A stretch of 64,000 nucleotides of DNA. Origin: Sphingomonas melonis. GTDB lineage: Bacteria > Pseudomonadota > Alphaproteobacteria > Sphingomonadales > Sphingomonadaceae. The notes under the pieces are model-generated. The model worked only from the letters and a program-made list of their open reading frames with translations, did no database searches and had not been told where the DNA came from. Positions 34,435 through 44,162 of this stretch are shown piece by piece. The DNA is taken from NCBI RefSeq assembly GCF_013409985.1, contig NZ_JACCBY010000003.1, positions 1 to 64,000 of the forward strand, written 5' to 3'. The position numbers were made by a program, and so were the translations under genes. Numbering within the stretch: the stretch's first letter is position 1; each line of letters begins with the position of its first letter.

Positions 34435-34980
34435 ATACGTCCTCCCATGATGCGCCGACCGAACCAGGCGCCGCCAATGAATGGCCCTCGTTTCAACGAG
34501 TGGATCGTCAGCCCCAAGGTCCGCGTGATCGACCATGAGGGCGAGAATCTCGGCGTGATGTACACGCGCGAGGCTATGGCGCAGGCGCAGGAACTCGGCC
34601 TGGATCTGGTCGAGGTGTCGCCCAACGCGGATCCGCCCGTCGCCAAGTTCCTCGACGTCGGCAAGTTCAAGTACGAGGCGCAGAAGAAGGCGAATCTCGC
34701 CCGCAAATCGCAGAAGACGCAGGAGATCAAGGAGATCAAGATGCGTCCGAACATCGACGACCACGATTACGACACCAAGATGAAGAAGGTCGTCGAGTTC
34801 ATCGAGGAGGGTGACAAGGTGAAGGTCACCATGCGCTTCCGCGGTCGCGAGCTCAGCCACGGCCAGCTCGGCATGGCGGTGCTCCAGCGCGTCGCCGAGC
34901 AGGTCGCCGAGGTCGCCAAGGTCGAGGCCTATCCGCGCATGGAAGGCCGTCAGATGCTGATGGTGCTCGCGCCCAAGTAA
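34435..34980 (+). CDS. infC: Translation initiation factor IF-3, probable ATA start
   Basis: A 181-residue IF-3 (177 if the ATG at 34447 is used). The N-terminal domain contains [12 protein letters not shown] and the interdomain helix [22 protein letters not shown]; the C-terminal domain has [16 protein letters not shown] and [13 protein letters not shown]. It prevents premature 30S-50S joining and checks the start codon. I place the start at ATA because AGGAG is 8 nt upstream; the ATG/ATG pair at 34447-34452 is the conservative alternative. An earlier GTG at 34387 lies inside the hairpin and lacks a ribosome site. A strong hairpin follows the gene. Confidence 0.95.
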   Translation: MRPPMMRRPNQAPPMNGPRFNEWIVSPKVRVIDHEGENLGVMYTREAMAQAQELGLDLVEVSPNADPPVAKFLDVGKFKYEAQKKANLARKSQKTQEIKEIKMRPNIDDHDYDTKMKKVVEFIEEGDKVKVTMRFRGRELSHGQLGMAVLQRVAEQVAEVAKVEAYPRMEGRQMLMVLAPK

Positions 34981-35023
34981 ATGGGCCGATCCGACGCTAT
35001 CCGTAGCGCCAGGCGGTTTTTCG

Positions 35024-35053
35024 AACACCGGGTCCGGCAACGGGCCCGGTGTT
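35024..35053 (+). terminator. Hairpin after infC
   Basis: AACACCGGGTCCG GCAA CGGGCCCGGTGTT gives a 13-bp stem with one G-U pair and a GNRA-type GCAA loop, 43 nt after the infC stop. No T-run follows. Confidence 0.65.
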
Positions 35054-35185
35054 GCGTATGGGCGACAGTCCGTTCGAAATTTCTTGCAGCAACGACAAAT
35101 TACTAGACGCTCAGGTCAGCGCGATCCTAGCCTCAAAAGAAAACCCGATATTCGAAAATCGAAATCGGAACAGGAGAGGATGACC

Positions 35186-38020
35186 ATGCGCCTTACTGCG
35201 TATCTGCTGTCGGCGGCGACGATCGCGATAGCCTCGCCCGCCCTTGCCCAGAACAATTCGCCGGAGCCCTCGAGTTCGGCGACGCAGGCGACCTCGCCGA
35301 CCGCAGCGGGCTCGGTGACGCAGGACGAGGCGGACCAGGGCGACATCGTCATCACCGCGCAGGGACGCGCGCAGGCGCTTGCCGACGTGCCGGTCGCGGT
35401 GTCGGCGATCACCGCGGACACGCTGCAGAATTCGGGCGCGAGCGACATCCGCCAGCTCAACCAGCTTGCCCCCTCGCTGCTCGTGTCCTCGACCGGATCG
35501 GAGTCGAACGGCTCGGCACGCATCCGCGGCATCGGCACCGTCGGCGACAATCCCGGCCTCGAAAGCTCGGTCGCGGTGTTCATCGATGGCGTCTACCGCT
35601 CGCGCTCGGGCATTGGCCTGACCGAACTTGGCGAGATCGACCGGGTCGAGGTTCTGCGCGGGCCACAGGGGACGCTGGGTGGACGTAACTCGTCCGCCGG
35701 CATGATCAGCATCATCAGCAAGGCGCCCTCGTTCCAAGGCTTCAGCGGCGGCGCCGAGGCGACCTACGGCAATTACGATTTCTATCGTTTCTCCGGCAAT
35801 CTCAACCTGCCGCTGAGCAAGACGATCGCGGCGCGGATCGACGGCGTCTACGTCAAGCGCGACGGCTTCTATCGCGACTATACCAACAATACCGACGTCA
35901 ACGATCGCAACCGCTATTTCGTGCGCGGCCAATTGCTGTTCGAGCCGAGCAGCGACCTTACCTTCCGCCTGATCGGCGATTATACCCATCGTGACGAAAA
36001 ATGCTGCGCGGCGACTTATGTCGACCGTACCGTCAATCCCTCGGTGGGCAATCTCAACACTCCCGTCGCATCGGTGAACGCCGGCTTGGCCGCGGGCAGC
36101 AACGGCAACAATATCGTCAACGTCATCCGCGATCTCGGCCAGCCGCTCGGGCTCGTCACCAGCCCCGGCTACAGCCGCGACGTTTCGGTCAGCGCCGGCC
36201 GCAGCTTCGCCGGCATCACCAAGGACTGGGGCGTTTCGGGTCAGCTCGACTGGACGATCGGCACCACCAAGCTGACCTCGATCACCGCATACCGCGATTA
36301 CGATTCGGATCAGGGCTCCGACACCGACTATAGCCGCGTCGACATCCTCTATCGCGCCGCCGACGGCAATTCCGCGCGCCGCTTCCGCACCTTCACGCAG
36401 GAACTGCGCCTTAACGGCTCGCTGTTCGGCGAGAAGCTCGACTGGCTGGTCGGCGGCTTCTTCGCCAACGAGGATCTGCGTCTGCTCGATAATCTGCGGT
36501 TCGGTCGCCAATATGGCCGTTTCGCCACCTGCCGCCTCGTCTCGGGCAGCGCGCTCGCGCAATTCTACGCGCCGGGGAGCACCGGCTGCCTCAGCGCGAC
36601 GGGACGCGCGGTGCTCAGCGGTGGCGTCCCCGGCGTGGCCTCGCCCTTCGGTGCCGCGGGGCCGCTTATCGTCAACGCGATCGCCACGCTCGACGGCATC
36701 AACGACCGGGGTTCGACCCGCGACGTCTACAACCAGAACAGCCGCAACTGGGCGCTGTTCACGCACAATATCTTCCACGTCACCGACACCGTCGATCTGA
36801 CGCTGGGCGCGCGCTACACCAACGAGCGCAAGACGTTCGACGCCAGCTTCACCAACGACAACACCGGCTGCGTCGCCGTCCAGAATTCGCTGGCGTCGGC
36901 GCTGGCGAACCCCGGTCTGGCGGCGACCGCGGCCGGCATCATCGGCCTCGCCTGTCAGGGCAACAACACCTCGGAACTCAACGGCGTGTCGATCAACAGC
37001 CGCCGCAAGGAGGATCGTTTCACCGGCACCGCGATCCTGTCGTGGAAGCCGATCGACGATTTATTGCTCTACGGCAGCTATTCGCGCGGCTACAAGGCGG
37101 GCGGCTTCAACCTCGACCGATCAGCGCTGAAACAGCCGGTGCAGACGTTCGCCCAGCTCGGCGGTGCGCAGGCGCTGGCCGATTCGCTGCAATTCGCACC
37201 CGAGACGGTCAATTCGTTCGAGGTCGGCGCGAAATACGGGACCGGTCCGTTCACCCTGTCGGCGGCGGCGTTCATCCAGGACTTCAGCAACTTCCAGCTG
37301 AATACCTTCAACGGCACGGTCTTCCTCGTCCAGAATATCAACGGCTGCTCGTCCAGCCTCAACGGCGGCGACCGCGACCAGAGCAAGTTCCCGGCAGCGA
37401 GCAACTACAATGCCGCGGCGAGCAGCACCGGCGTCTGCGCGTCCGACGATGTCGGTCACGGCGTTCGCGCCAAGGGCGTCGAGCTGGAAGCGTCGCTCGT
37501 TCCGGCGCGCGACTTCCGCGTCAGCCTCGGCCTGACCGTCACCGACACCAAATACCGCAGCCAGCTGGTCGGCAGCTCATCGGGTGCGCCGCTCGATCAG
37601 GCGCTGCGCCTGTTGCCGGGACGGACCTTGTCCAACTCGGCGGACATCGTCGCGACGTCTTCGGCGTCGTGGACGCCGCAGCTGGGGGGCGGCTATTCGG
37701 CGCTGTTCTACGTCGATACGCGCATGACCAGCGATTATAACACCGGGTCCGACCTGTTCCCGCAGAAGGCGCAGGACGGCTATGCGATCGTCAACGCCCG
37801 CATCGGCATCCGCATGCCGGACGAGCGGATCAGCCTGGAATTCTGGGGCCAGAACCTGACCAACGTCGATTATGCGCAGGTCGCGTTCAACTCGCCGTTC
37901 CAGGAGGGTGCGGCGAATGCGGCGTTCCAAGACCCGCAATATCCGGGCGGTCGCCAGCTCTTCTCGCAATATCTCGCCGAGCCGCGCACCTATGGCGCGA
38001 CGATCCGCGCACGCTTCTGA
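35186..38020 (+). CDS. TonB-dependent outer membrane receptor
   Basis: A 944-residue receptor. Signal peptide MRLTAYLLSAATIAIASPALAQ (cut after about 22) is followed by a linker and a TonB-box-like DIVITAQ. The plug domain has ADVPVAVSAITADTL and RIRGIGTVGDNPG, and the long beta-barrel ends with the aromatic signature TIRARF. It resembles sphingomonad receptors for plant-derived or siderophore-like compounds (LEVLRGPQGTLGGRNSSAG motif), but the substrate is not predictable. The second of two ATGs (35186) was chosen because AGGAGAGG ends too close to the first. No transport or catabolic partner gene adjoins it. Confidence 0.92.
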   Translation: MRLTAYLLSAATIAIASPALAQNNSPEPSSSATQATSPTAAGSVTQDEADQGDIVITAQGRAQALADVPVAVSAITADTLQNSGASDIRQLNQLAPSLLVSSTGSESNGSARIRGIGTVGDNPGLESSVAVFIDGVYRSRSGIGLTELGEIDRVEVLRGPQGTLGGRNSSAGMISIISKAPSFQGFSGGAEATYGNYDFYRFSGNLNLPLSKTIAARIDGVYVKRDGFYRDYTNNTDVNDRNRYFVRGQLLFEPSSDLTFRLIGDYTHRDEKCCAATYVDRTVNPSVGNLNTPVASVNAGLAAGSNGNNIVNVIRDLGQPLGLVTSPGYSRDVSVSAGRSFAGITKDWGVSGQLDWTIGTTKLTSITAYRDYDSDQGSDTDYSRVDILYRAADGNSARRFRTFTQELRLNGSLFGEKLDWLVGGFFANEDLRLLDNLRFGRQYGRFATCRLVSGSALAQFYAPGSTGCLSATGRAVLSGGVPGVASPFGAAGPLIVNAIATLDGINDRGSTRDVYNQNSRNWALFTHNIFHVTDTVDLTLGARYTNERKTFDASFTNDNTGCVAVQNSLASALANPGLAATAAGIIGLACQGNNTSELNGVSINSRRKEDRFTGTAILSWKPIDDLLLYGSYSRGYKAGGFNLDRSALKQPVQTFAQLGGAQALADSLQFAPETVNSFEVGAKYGTGPFTLSAAAFIQDFSNFQLNTFNGTVFLVQNINGCSSSLNGGDRDQSKFPAASNYNAAASSTGVCASDDVGHGVRAKGVELEASLVPARDFRVSLGLTVTDTKYRSQLVGSSSGAPLDQALRLLPGRTLSNSADIVATSSASWTPQLGGGYSALFYVDTRMTSDYNTGSDLFPQKAQDGYAIVNARIGIRMPDERISLEFWGQNLTNVDYAQVAFNSPFQEGAANAAFQDPQYPGGRQLFSQYLAEPRTYGATIRARF

Positions 38021-38042
38021 TCGCGTCGGCGGCGCTCGCGAG

Positions 38043-38173
38043 GTTCGATCGGTTTCCTGATCCGACTCGTCACCCCGGACTCGTTCCGGGGTCCACCGGG
38101 CCGCAAGGGAAGGGTGTCGGCTTCAGCCGTTCCCCTCGCCGCAGGGTGGACCCCGGAACACGTCCGGGGTGAC
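38043..38173. repeat. Family I palindromic repeat, long form with conserved left flank
   Basis: The 19-nt arms GTCACCCCGGACTCGTTCC (38069) and GGAACACGTCCGGGGTGAC surround a core GGGCCGCAAGG...CCTCGCCGCAGGGTGG. A left flank (GGTTCGATCGGTTTCCTGATC) is shared with the copies at 46703 and 58632. It lies between the convergent receptor and glnD genes. Confidence 0.88.
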
Positions 38174-38222
38174 GGGGAGAGCGTGGGGAGGGGGCCGACA
38201 GCAGCGCGAAGGCGCCGCCGTC

Positions 38223-40967
38223 CTACGCCGCCATCTCGGTCATCTCGCCGCTGGCGGCGGTGCGCAGGCGCCGTTCCAGCGTCTTGAGCCGCGCCGGCGC
38301 GGTGATGCGGTCGCCGGTGAGATCGGTGACGTAGAAGGTGTCGACCGCGCGCTCGCCATAGGTGGCGACATGGGCGGAATGCAGCGTCACCTTCGACTGG
38401 AACAGCGCCTGCGCGAGCTGGTTGAGCAGCGCCGGCCGGTCGCGGGCATTGACCTCGATCACCGTGAACCGGTTGGAGGCGTGGTTGTCGATCAGCACGT
38501 TGGGCTCGATCTCGAACGCATCGGCGCGCGTTCGCGCCGCGGGCTTGGCGACCAGACGGTCGGTAAGCTTGCCGCGATTGGCGAGCGCATCCTCGATTGC
38601 CGTCTTCAACCGCTTGAGCTGGTCGACATCGTCGAACGGCCGGCCGAACGGATCCTGGACGAGGAAATTGTCGATCGCCATGCCGTCGCGCGTCGTGTGG
38701 ATGCGCGCGTCGATGATGTTGCCGCCCGCGACGTGGATCGCGCCGGCGATCCGGTAGAACAGGCCGGGATGGTCGGCGGCGTAGATCGTCACCAACGTCG
38801 CGCCGCGCGTCGCATAGACCTGCGCGTCGATCGAGAGTTGCGCCTCGCCTGCCGCCGCGATGAAGCGCGCGTTGTGCGCGAGCACGTCGTCGGGTTCGGC
38901 GATCCAATAGGCTTCGGGAAAGCGGCGGACGAAGGCGTCGAACCGCGCCGGTGCCCAGCCCAAGGTCGCCTGCAGCGTCTCCTGCCGCGCCGCGATCCGC
39001 TCGGCGCGGCCGCGCTGTTTGTGACCGAGCCGCAGCACCTCCTCGGCGCCTTCGTAGAGGTCGGCGAGCAACTGGCGTTTCCAGCCGTTCCACGTACCGG
39101 GGCCGACCGCCCGGATATCGACGATGGTCAGCACCAGCAGCAGCCGCAGCCGTTCCGGGCTCTGCACCACCTCGCAGAAATCGAGGATCGTCTTGAAGTC
39201 CGACAGGTCGCGCTTGAACGCGGTCGCCGACATGAGCAGGTGCCAGCGCACCAGCCATGCCACCGTCTCGGTCTCCGCCGGGGTCAGGCCGAAGCGCGGG
39301 CAGAGCCGCTCGGCGACCTCCGCGCCCAGGATCGAATGATCGCCGTCGCGCCCCTTGGCGATGTCGTGGAGCAGCACTGCGACATAGAGCACGCGCCGCG
39401 ACACGATATGCTTGATGATCGCCGAGGCGAGCGGATGGTCCTGTTTTAGCTCACCCTTGTCGATCCGCGCGAGCAAGCCGATTGCGCGGATCGTATGCTC
39501 GTCCACCGTATAATGGTGGTACATGTCGAACTGCATCTGCGCGACGACGCGGCCGAAGTCGGGCACGAACCGGCCGAACACGCCCGCCTCGTTCATCCAG
39601 CGCAGCACCAGTTCGGGATCGCGCGGGCTGGTCAGCACGTCGAGGAACAGCGCGTTGGCGCGGGGATCGCGGCGATGGCGCGCGATGAGCTTGGCGTCGC
39701 GCGCCGCGGCGCGCATCGCCAGCGGGTGGATCTCGACGCCGTGCAGGTCGGCGAGCTGGAAGATCTCGATCAGCCGCACCGGGTCCTCGACGAAAAAGTC
39801 GTCGCGCGGCAGCGCCAGCCGACCGCGGTCGAGCACGAAACCGTGGAGCCTGTCCGGCCGTCGGCGGATCGTCGGCAGGCCGAACCGCCGCCCGCGCGCT
39901 GCGAACCGCTCGTCGAGATGCGCGAGGAAGACGCCGGTCAGGTTCCCGACCGTCTTCGCCTGCAGGAAGTAATATTGCATGAAGCGCTCGACCGCCGGTT
40001 TGCCGGGCCGGTCGGAGAAGCGCATCCGCGTCGCGATCTCGCGCTGGACGTCGAAGGTGAGGCGATCCTCGGCGCGGCGGGTGACGCTGTGCAGGTGACA
40101 GCGCACCGCCTGGAGGAAATTGTCGGCGCGGTGGAAAAGCCGGTATTCGGCCTTGGTCAGCAGGCCGACCTCGACCAGATCGGCGCCGCGCTGGACGTCG
40201 TGGATGTACTTGCCGATCCAGAACAGCGTGTGCAGGTCACGCAGCCCGCCCTTGCCCTCCTTGACGTTGGGTTCGACGACATAGCGCGTGTCGCCCATCT
40301 TGCGGTGGCGCGCGTCGCGTTCGGCGAGCTTGTCGGCGATGAACTGGCGCTCGGTGGCATGCTGCACCTCGCCCTTGAAGCGGTTCGCCGCCTCGTCGTA
40401 GAGCGTGACGTCGCCGGTGACGTAGCGCGCCTCGAGCAGCGCGGTGCGGATCGTGACGTCGCTTTTCGCCTGCCGCACCATCTCGTCGAGCGAGCGGCTG
40501 GAATGGCCGACCTTCAACGCCAGATCCCAGAGCGCGTAGAGCATCGATTCGATCACCTGCTCGGCCCAGGGCGTCTGCTTGCCCGGCGTCAGGAAGCCGA
40601 TGTCGACATCGGAATAGGGCGCCATCTCGGCGCGGCCATAGCCGCCGACCGCGATCAGCGTCAGCCGCTCCCCCGCGGTCGGATTGTGGAGCGGATGCAG
40701 CCGCTGCGTCGCGAGGTCGAACAGCACGCGCAGCAGCTGGTCGATCAGATATGCCTGTGCGTTCGACGCCTCCAGCCCGCGCGAGGGGTGGGCGGCGAGC
40801 CGCCGCTGGATCTCGGCCCGCCCTTCGGCAAGCGCGTCCTTGAGGATGGCGGTGGCCTGGGTGCGCAGGCCGATGCCGCTGGCATCGATCGCGGCGATCC
40901 GCTCGGCGAGCGCGCGCCGATCGACGATCGCGCGGCGGTTGGGGAGATGGTCGAAACGGCGCTGCAT
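38223..40967 (-). CDS. glnD: [Protein-PII] uridylyltransferase/uridylyl-removing enzyme
   Basis: A 914-residue bifunctional nitrogen sensor that uridylylates PII when glutamine is low and reverses it when high. The nucleotidyltransferase motif GGYGRAEMAPYSDVDIGFL (about 104-122) has the catalytic Ser-Asp-x-Asp. The HD domain has VDEHTIRAIGLL and LLHDIAKGRDGDH (about 475-545). Two C-terminal ACT domains (about 735-810 and 845-914, starting VTIYAADHPGLF and VIEVNARDRPALL) bind glutamine. The ATG at 40967 was chosen over a longer low-complexity extension. No glnB or glnA is nearby. Confidence 0.96.
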   Translation of the reverse strand: MQRRFDHLPNRRAIVDRRALAERIAAIDASGIGLRTQATAILKDALAEGRAEIQRRLAAHPSRGLEASNAQAYLIDQLLRVLFDLATQRLHPLHNPTAGERLTLIAVGGYGRAEMAPYSDVDIGFLTPGKQTPWAEQVIESMLYALWDLALKVGHSSRSLDEMVRQAKSDVTIRTALLEARYVTGDVTLYDEAANRFKGEVQHATERQFIADKLAERDARHRKMGDTRYVVEPNVKEGKGGLRDLHTLFWIGKYIHDVQRGADLVEVGLLTKAEYRLFHRADNFLQAVRCHLHSVTRRAEDRLTFDVQREIATRMRFSDRPGKPAVERFMQYYFLQAKTVGNLTGVFLAHLDERFAARGRRFGLPTIRRRPDRLHGFVLDRGRLALPRDDFFVEDPVRLIEIFQLADLHGVEIHPLAMRAAARDAKLIARHRRDPRANALFLDVLTSPRDPELVLRWMNEAGVFGRFVPDFGRVVAQMQFDMYHHYTVDEHTIRAIGLLARIDKGELKQDHPLASAIIKHIVSRRVLYVAVLLHDIAKGRDGDHSILGAEVAERLCPRFGLTPAETETVAWLVRWHLLMSATAFKRDLSDFKTILDFCEVVQSPERLRLLLVLTIVDIRAVGPGTWNGWKRQLLADLYEGAEEVLRLGHKQRGRAERIAARQETLQATLGWAPARFDAFVRRFPEAYWIAEPDDVLAHNARFIAAAGEAQLSIDAQVYATRGATLVTIYAADHPGLFYRIAGAIHVAGGNIIDARIHTTRDGMAIDNFLVQDPFGRPFDDVDQLKRLKTAIEDALANRGKLTDRLVAKPAARTRADAFEIEPNVLIDNHASNRFTVIEVNARDRPALLNQLAQALFQSKVTLHSAHVATYGERAVDTFYVTDLTGDRITAPARLKTLERRLRTAASGEMTEMAA

Positions 40968-41027
40968 GGCCGCAGGGTATAGCGGCGCGAGGGTTAAGGG
41001 GACATGGGCTTTGGATGGGGGGCTAAG

Positions 41028-41173
41028 TCCTTCCCCGCCACGGGCAGGGGGGCCGTCCGGCGCAAGCCGGATGGTGGAGGGGGAGGACAGGGCGGTAGCC
41101 CGATGACGAAGCTCCCGCCCCGTCCTCCCCTCCGTCACCGCTACGCGGCGCCACCTCCCCCTGGCGGGGGAGG
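41028..41173. repeat. Family III repeat between glnD and mutS
   Basis: Same architecture as 1691-1831: CCTTCCCCGCC...GGCAGGGGGG, CCGTCCGGCGCAAGCCGGATGG, GTGGAGGGGGAGG and, at the right, CCTCCGTCAC...GGCGCCACCTCC..CTGGCGGGGGAGG. It ends 2 nt from the mutS stop, as the other copy ends 2 nt from its neighbour's stop. The gap is 208 nt and holds nothing else. Confidence 0.8.
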
Positions 41174-41175
41174 AT

Positions 41176-43785
41176 TTACCCCTCCCGCGCCAGCGCCTTT
41201 AGTCGGTAGAGCGTGTCGAGCGCCTCGCGCGGGGTGAGCGCATCGACATCGAGCGACTCGACCTCGGCGCGGATCGCGTCGCACGTCTCCTCCTCCGCTA
41301 CCTGCGCCGCGGCGAACAGCGGCAGGTCGTCGAGCCCCGCGGCGAGCCCACCGGTCTTCGCGCGACCGGCCTCGAGCTTCGCCAGCACCGCCTTGGCGCG
41401 TGCCACCGTCGCCGGCGGCATCCCCGCCAGCCGCGCCACCGCGAGGCCATAGCTCCGGTCCGCCGGGCCGGTGGCAAGCTCGTGGAGCAGCACCAGCTCG
41501 CCCTTCCACTCGCGTGCGCGGACGTGGTGGAGCGTCAGCGCCTCGCAGCGCTCCGCCAGCCGGGTCAGCTCGTGATAATGCGTCGCGAACAGGCAGCGGC
41601 AGCGATTGTCCTCATGGATCGCCTCGACCACCGCCCAGGCGATGGCGAGCCCGTCATAGGTCGAGGTGCCGCGGCCGACTTCGTCGAGGATGACGAAGCT
41701 GTTCGGGGTCGCCTGCGCAAGGATCGCCGCGGTCTCGACCATCTCGACCATGAAGGTCGAACGGCCGCGCGCGAGATTGTCCGACGCGCCGACGCGGCTG
41801 AACAATCGGTCGACCATGCCCAGCGTCGCCTTGGTCGCGGGGACGTAGCTGCCGGTCTGCGCGAGCACCGCGATCAGCGCGTTCTGGCGCAGGAAGGTCG
41901 ATTTGCCGCCCATGTTCGGACCCGTCACCAGCCACAGCCGCGAATCCGGGGTGAGCGTGCAATCGTTGGCGACGAACCGGTCGCCCGATTTCGCCACCGC
42001 CGCCTCGACCACCGGATGGCGGCCGCCGACGATGTCGAAACACGGGTGATCGGCGAGCGCCGGCCGCGCCCATTGCCCCTCCGCCGCGCGTTCGGCGAGC
42101 GCGGCGGCGACGTCGATCCGGGCGAGCGCATCGGCGGTGGCGGCGATCGACTCGCGATGGCCAAGCGCGGCGGCGGTTAGTTCCTCGAGATGCGCGGCCT
42201 CGGCGGCGAGCGCATGTGCGCCCGCCTGCGACACGCGCGCGGCGACCTCATGCAGCGCGGGCGTGTTGAAGCGGACGACGCCCGCCAGCGTCTGGCGATG
42301 GGTGAAGCCGCTGTCGGGCTTCATCAGCGGATCGGCGGACCGCGCCGGCACCTCGACATGATAGCCGAGCACGTTGTTGTGGCGGATTTTCAGCGCGGTG
42401 ATGCCGGTCGCCGCCTTCATCTCCGCTTCGAGCGCGGCGATCGCGCGGCGGCCGCCCGCGCCGGTGTCGCGCAGCTCGTCGAGCGCGACGTCATAGCCCG
42501 CGGCGATATAGCCGCCGTCGCTCGCCTCGATCGGCGGCGCGGGCACCAGCGCGCGCTTGAGCAGGTCGATCAGCGCGCCATGGCCGCGCAGCTTCGGCGC
42601 CACGCGATCGAGCAGGGCGAGCGGCGCATCGATCTGCGCCAATCGCTCGCCGAGATGCCAGGCGCCGTCGAGCCCGTCGCGCAGCTGCCCCAGATCGCGC
42701 GGCGAGCCGCGGCCCGCCGCCAGCCGCCCCAGTGCCCGGCCGATATCGGGCAGGGCCCGCAGCGCCGCGCGGACCTGTTCGCGCTGGCCGGTGGCGTCAT
42801 GGAAATATTGGACGAGATCGAGCCGCGCATCGATCGCGGCCTTGTCCATCAGCGGCGCGCCGAGGTCGCTCGCCAGCAGCCGCGCGCCGGCGCCCGTCAC
42901 CGTCCGGTCGATGCAATCGAGCAGGCTGCCCTTGCGCTGGCCGCCGGTGGTGCAGGTGAGTTCGAGGCTCTCGCGCGTCGCGGCGTCGATCGCCATCGTC
43001 TCGGCCGCCTGGCTGAGCCGCGGCGGACGGAGGAAGGGCAGGGCACCCTTGGCGGTATGCTCGAGATAGGCGATCAGCCCGCCTGCCGCGGCGAGCCCGG
43101 CACGGCTGAACTGGCCGAAGCCGTCGAGCGTCGCGACGCCGAACAGCGTCTTCAGCCGCGTTTCGCCGCTGCCGCTGTCGAACGTCTGCTTCGGCCGCAG
43201 CGTCGTCGCGGCGGCGGCCTGTTCGCCGGCGTCCGACGCGACCACCTCGGCGGCGCCGAGCCGCGCCAGCTCGGCCCCGAGCGCGTCGATGGAACAGTCG
43301 ATCACCTCGAAGCGCCCGGTCGAGACGTCGGCGGCGGCGAGCGCGACCGCGCCTGCCGCCTCGCCGATCGCGACGCACCAATTGTCGCTGCGCGCGTCGA
43401 GCAGCGCTTCCTCGGTCAGCGTGCCGGCGGTGACGACGCGGACGATGCCGCGCGACACCAAGGCCTTGTAGCCGCCGCGCGCCTTGGCCTCGGCGGGGGT
43501 TTCGGTCTGTTCGGCGATGGCGACGCGGTGGCCGGCCTTGATGAGGCGTTGGAGGTAGGCGGTGGCGGCATGGACCGGCACGCCGCACATCGGGATCTTC
43601 TCGCCGTCATGTTCGCCGCGCGAGGTCAGCGCGATGTCGAGCACGCCGCTGGCGATGCGCGCGTCGTCGAAGAACAATTCGAAGAAATCGCCCATGCGAT
43701 AGAAGAGGAGGCAATCCTCCGCCTCGGCCTTCAGCGCGAGATATTGCGCCATCATCGGGGTGGGGGTGGTCGCGGGAGTCGCCAT
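41176..43785 (-). CDS. mutS: DNA mismatch repair protein MutS
   Basis: An 869-residue mismatch-recognition ATPase. The N-terminal mismatch domain carries GDFFELFFDDA with the Phe-x-Glu wedge (F-F-E, about 32-36). The connector, lever and clamp regions follow. The ATPase has Walker A TGPNMGGKST (about 620), the STFMVEM signature and Walker B DEVGRGTSTYDG, ending with a helix-turn-helix and short tail. The start at 43785 matches the family N-terminus; a longer open frame upstream covers a palindromic repeat and is rejected. Divergent from maeB across 455 nt. Confidence 0.97.
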   Translation of the reverse strand: MATPATTPTPMMAQYLALKAEAEDCLLFYRMGDFFELFFDDARIASGVLDIALTSRGEHDGEKIPMCGVPVHAATAYLQRLIKAGHRVAIAEQTETPAEAKARGGYKALVSRGIVRVVTAGTLTEEALLDARSDNWCVAIGEAAGAVALAAADVSTGRFEVIDCSIDALGAELARLGAAEVVASDAGEQAAAATTLRPKQTFDSGSGETRLKTLFGVATLDGFGQFSRAGLAAAGGLIAYLEHTAKGALPFLRPPRLSQAAETMAIDAATRESLELTCTTGGQRKGSLLDCIDRTVTGAGARLLASDLGAPLMDKAAIDARLDLVQYFHDATGQREQVRAALRALPDIGRALGRLAAGRGSPRDLGQLRDGLDGAWHLGERLAQIDAPLALLDRVAPKLRGHGALIDLLKRALVPAPPIEASDGGYIAAGYDVALDELRDTGAGGRRAIAALEAEMKAATGITALKIRHNNVLGYHVEVPARSADPLMKPDSGFTHRQTLAGVVRFNTPALHEVAARVSQAGAHALAAEAAHLEELTAAALGHRESIAATADALARIDVAAALAERAAEGQWARPALADHPCFDIVGGRHPVVEAAVAKSGDRFVANDCTLTPDSRLWLVTGPNMGGKSTFLRQNALIAVLAQTGSYVPATKATLGMVDRLFSRVGASDNLARGRSTFMVEMVETAAILAQATPNSFVILDEVGRGTSTYDGLAIAWAVVEAIHEDNRCRCLFATHYHELTRLAERCEALTLHHVRAREWKGELVLLHELATGPADRSYGLAVARLAGMPPATVARAKAVLAKLEAGRAKTGGLAAGLDDLPLFAAAQVAEEETCDAIRAEVESLDVDALTPREALDTLYRLKALAREG

Positions 43786-43864
43786 CGGCGGTCTGATAGC
43801 CGCTCGCCGCGTCGGCACAAGGCGTGGGTAAGTCAGCGGCTTCGGTTCGGCGCCTATGCCGCCC

Positions 43865-43970
43865 GTCACCCCGGACGTGTCCCGGGGGCCACCGGGGCGC
43901 ACACGCCGGGCTTGAGCCTCCAGCCATTCCCCTCGCCGCGGAGTGGACCCCGGAACGGGCCCGGGGTGAC
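43865..43970. repeat. Family I palindromic repeat, divergent copy
   Basis: Arms GTCACCCCGGACGTGTCCCG and CGGAACGGGCCCGGGGTGAC; the core keeps CCTCGCCGCGGAGTGG but has diverged in the left half. It lies in the 455-nt divergent gap between mutS and maeB. It lacks the left flank seen in other long copies. Confidence 0.82.
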
Positions 43971-44162
43971 GGAGTCTGCAGAACAACTTGCTACTGGCCC
44001 ATGAGGCGATCCACCGTCCCGTTCGTCGATCCAGCCGGGAATATCCTTGAAGTCGCGCTTGCGCCAGATCAGCAGCCACGGGCATGCCCGCGCCACGTTC
44101 TCGGCGGTGGGCTGACGCGGATTGCGCGGCAGAATGTCGGCCTCTCGCCTAGTATCGCCAAC
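43971..44162 (-). other. Possible gene remnant beside a family I repeat
   Basis: On the minus strand, 64 codons without a stop read as ordinary protein-like sequence (for example DILPRNPRQPTAENVARACP and WLLIWRKRDFKDIPGWIDE) before running into the repeat. A TAA precedes it and no strong start or ribosome site is visible; an internal ATG gives at most 30 residues before the repeat. Composition (Trp-, Asp- and Arg-rich) differs from the usual arginine/alanine shadow frames. I do not recognise a family. It may be the surviving end of an inactivated gene. Confidence 0.3.
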
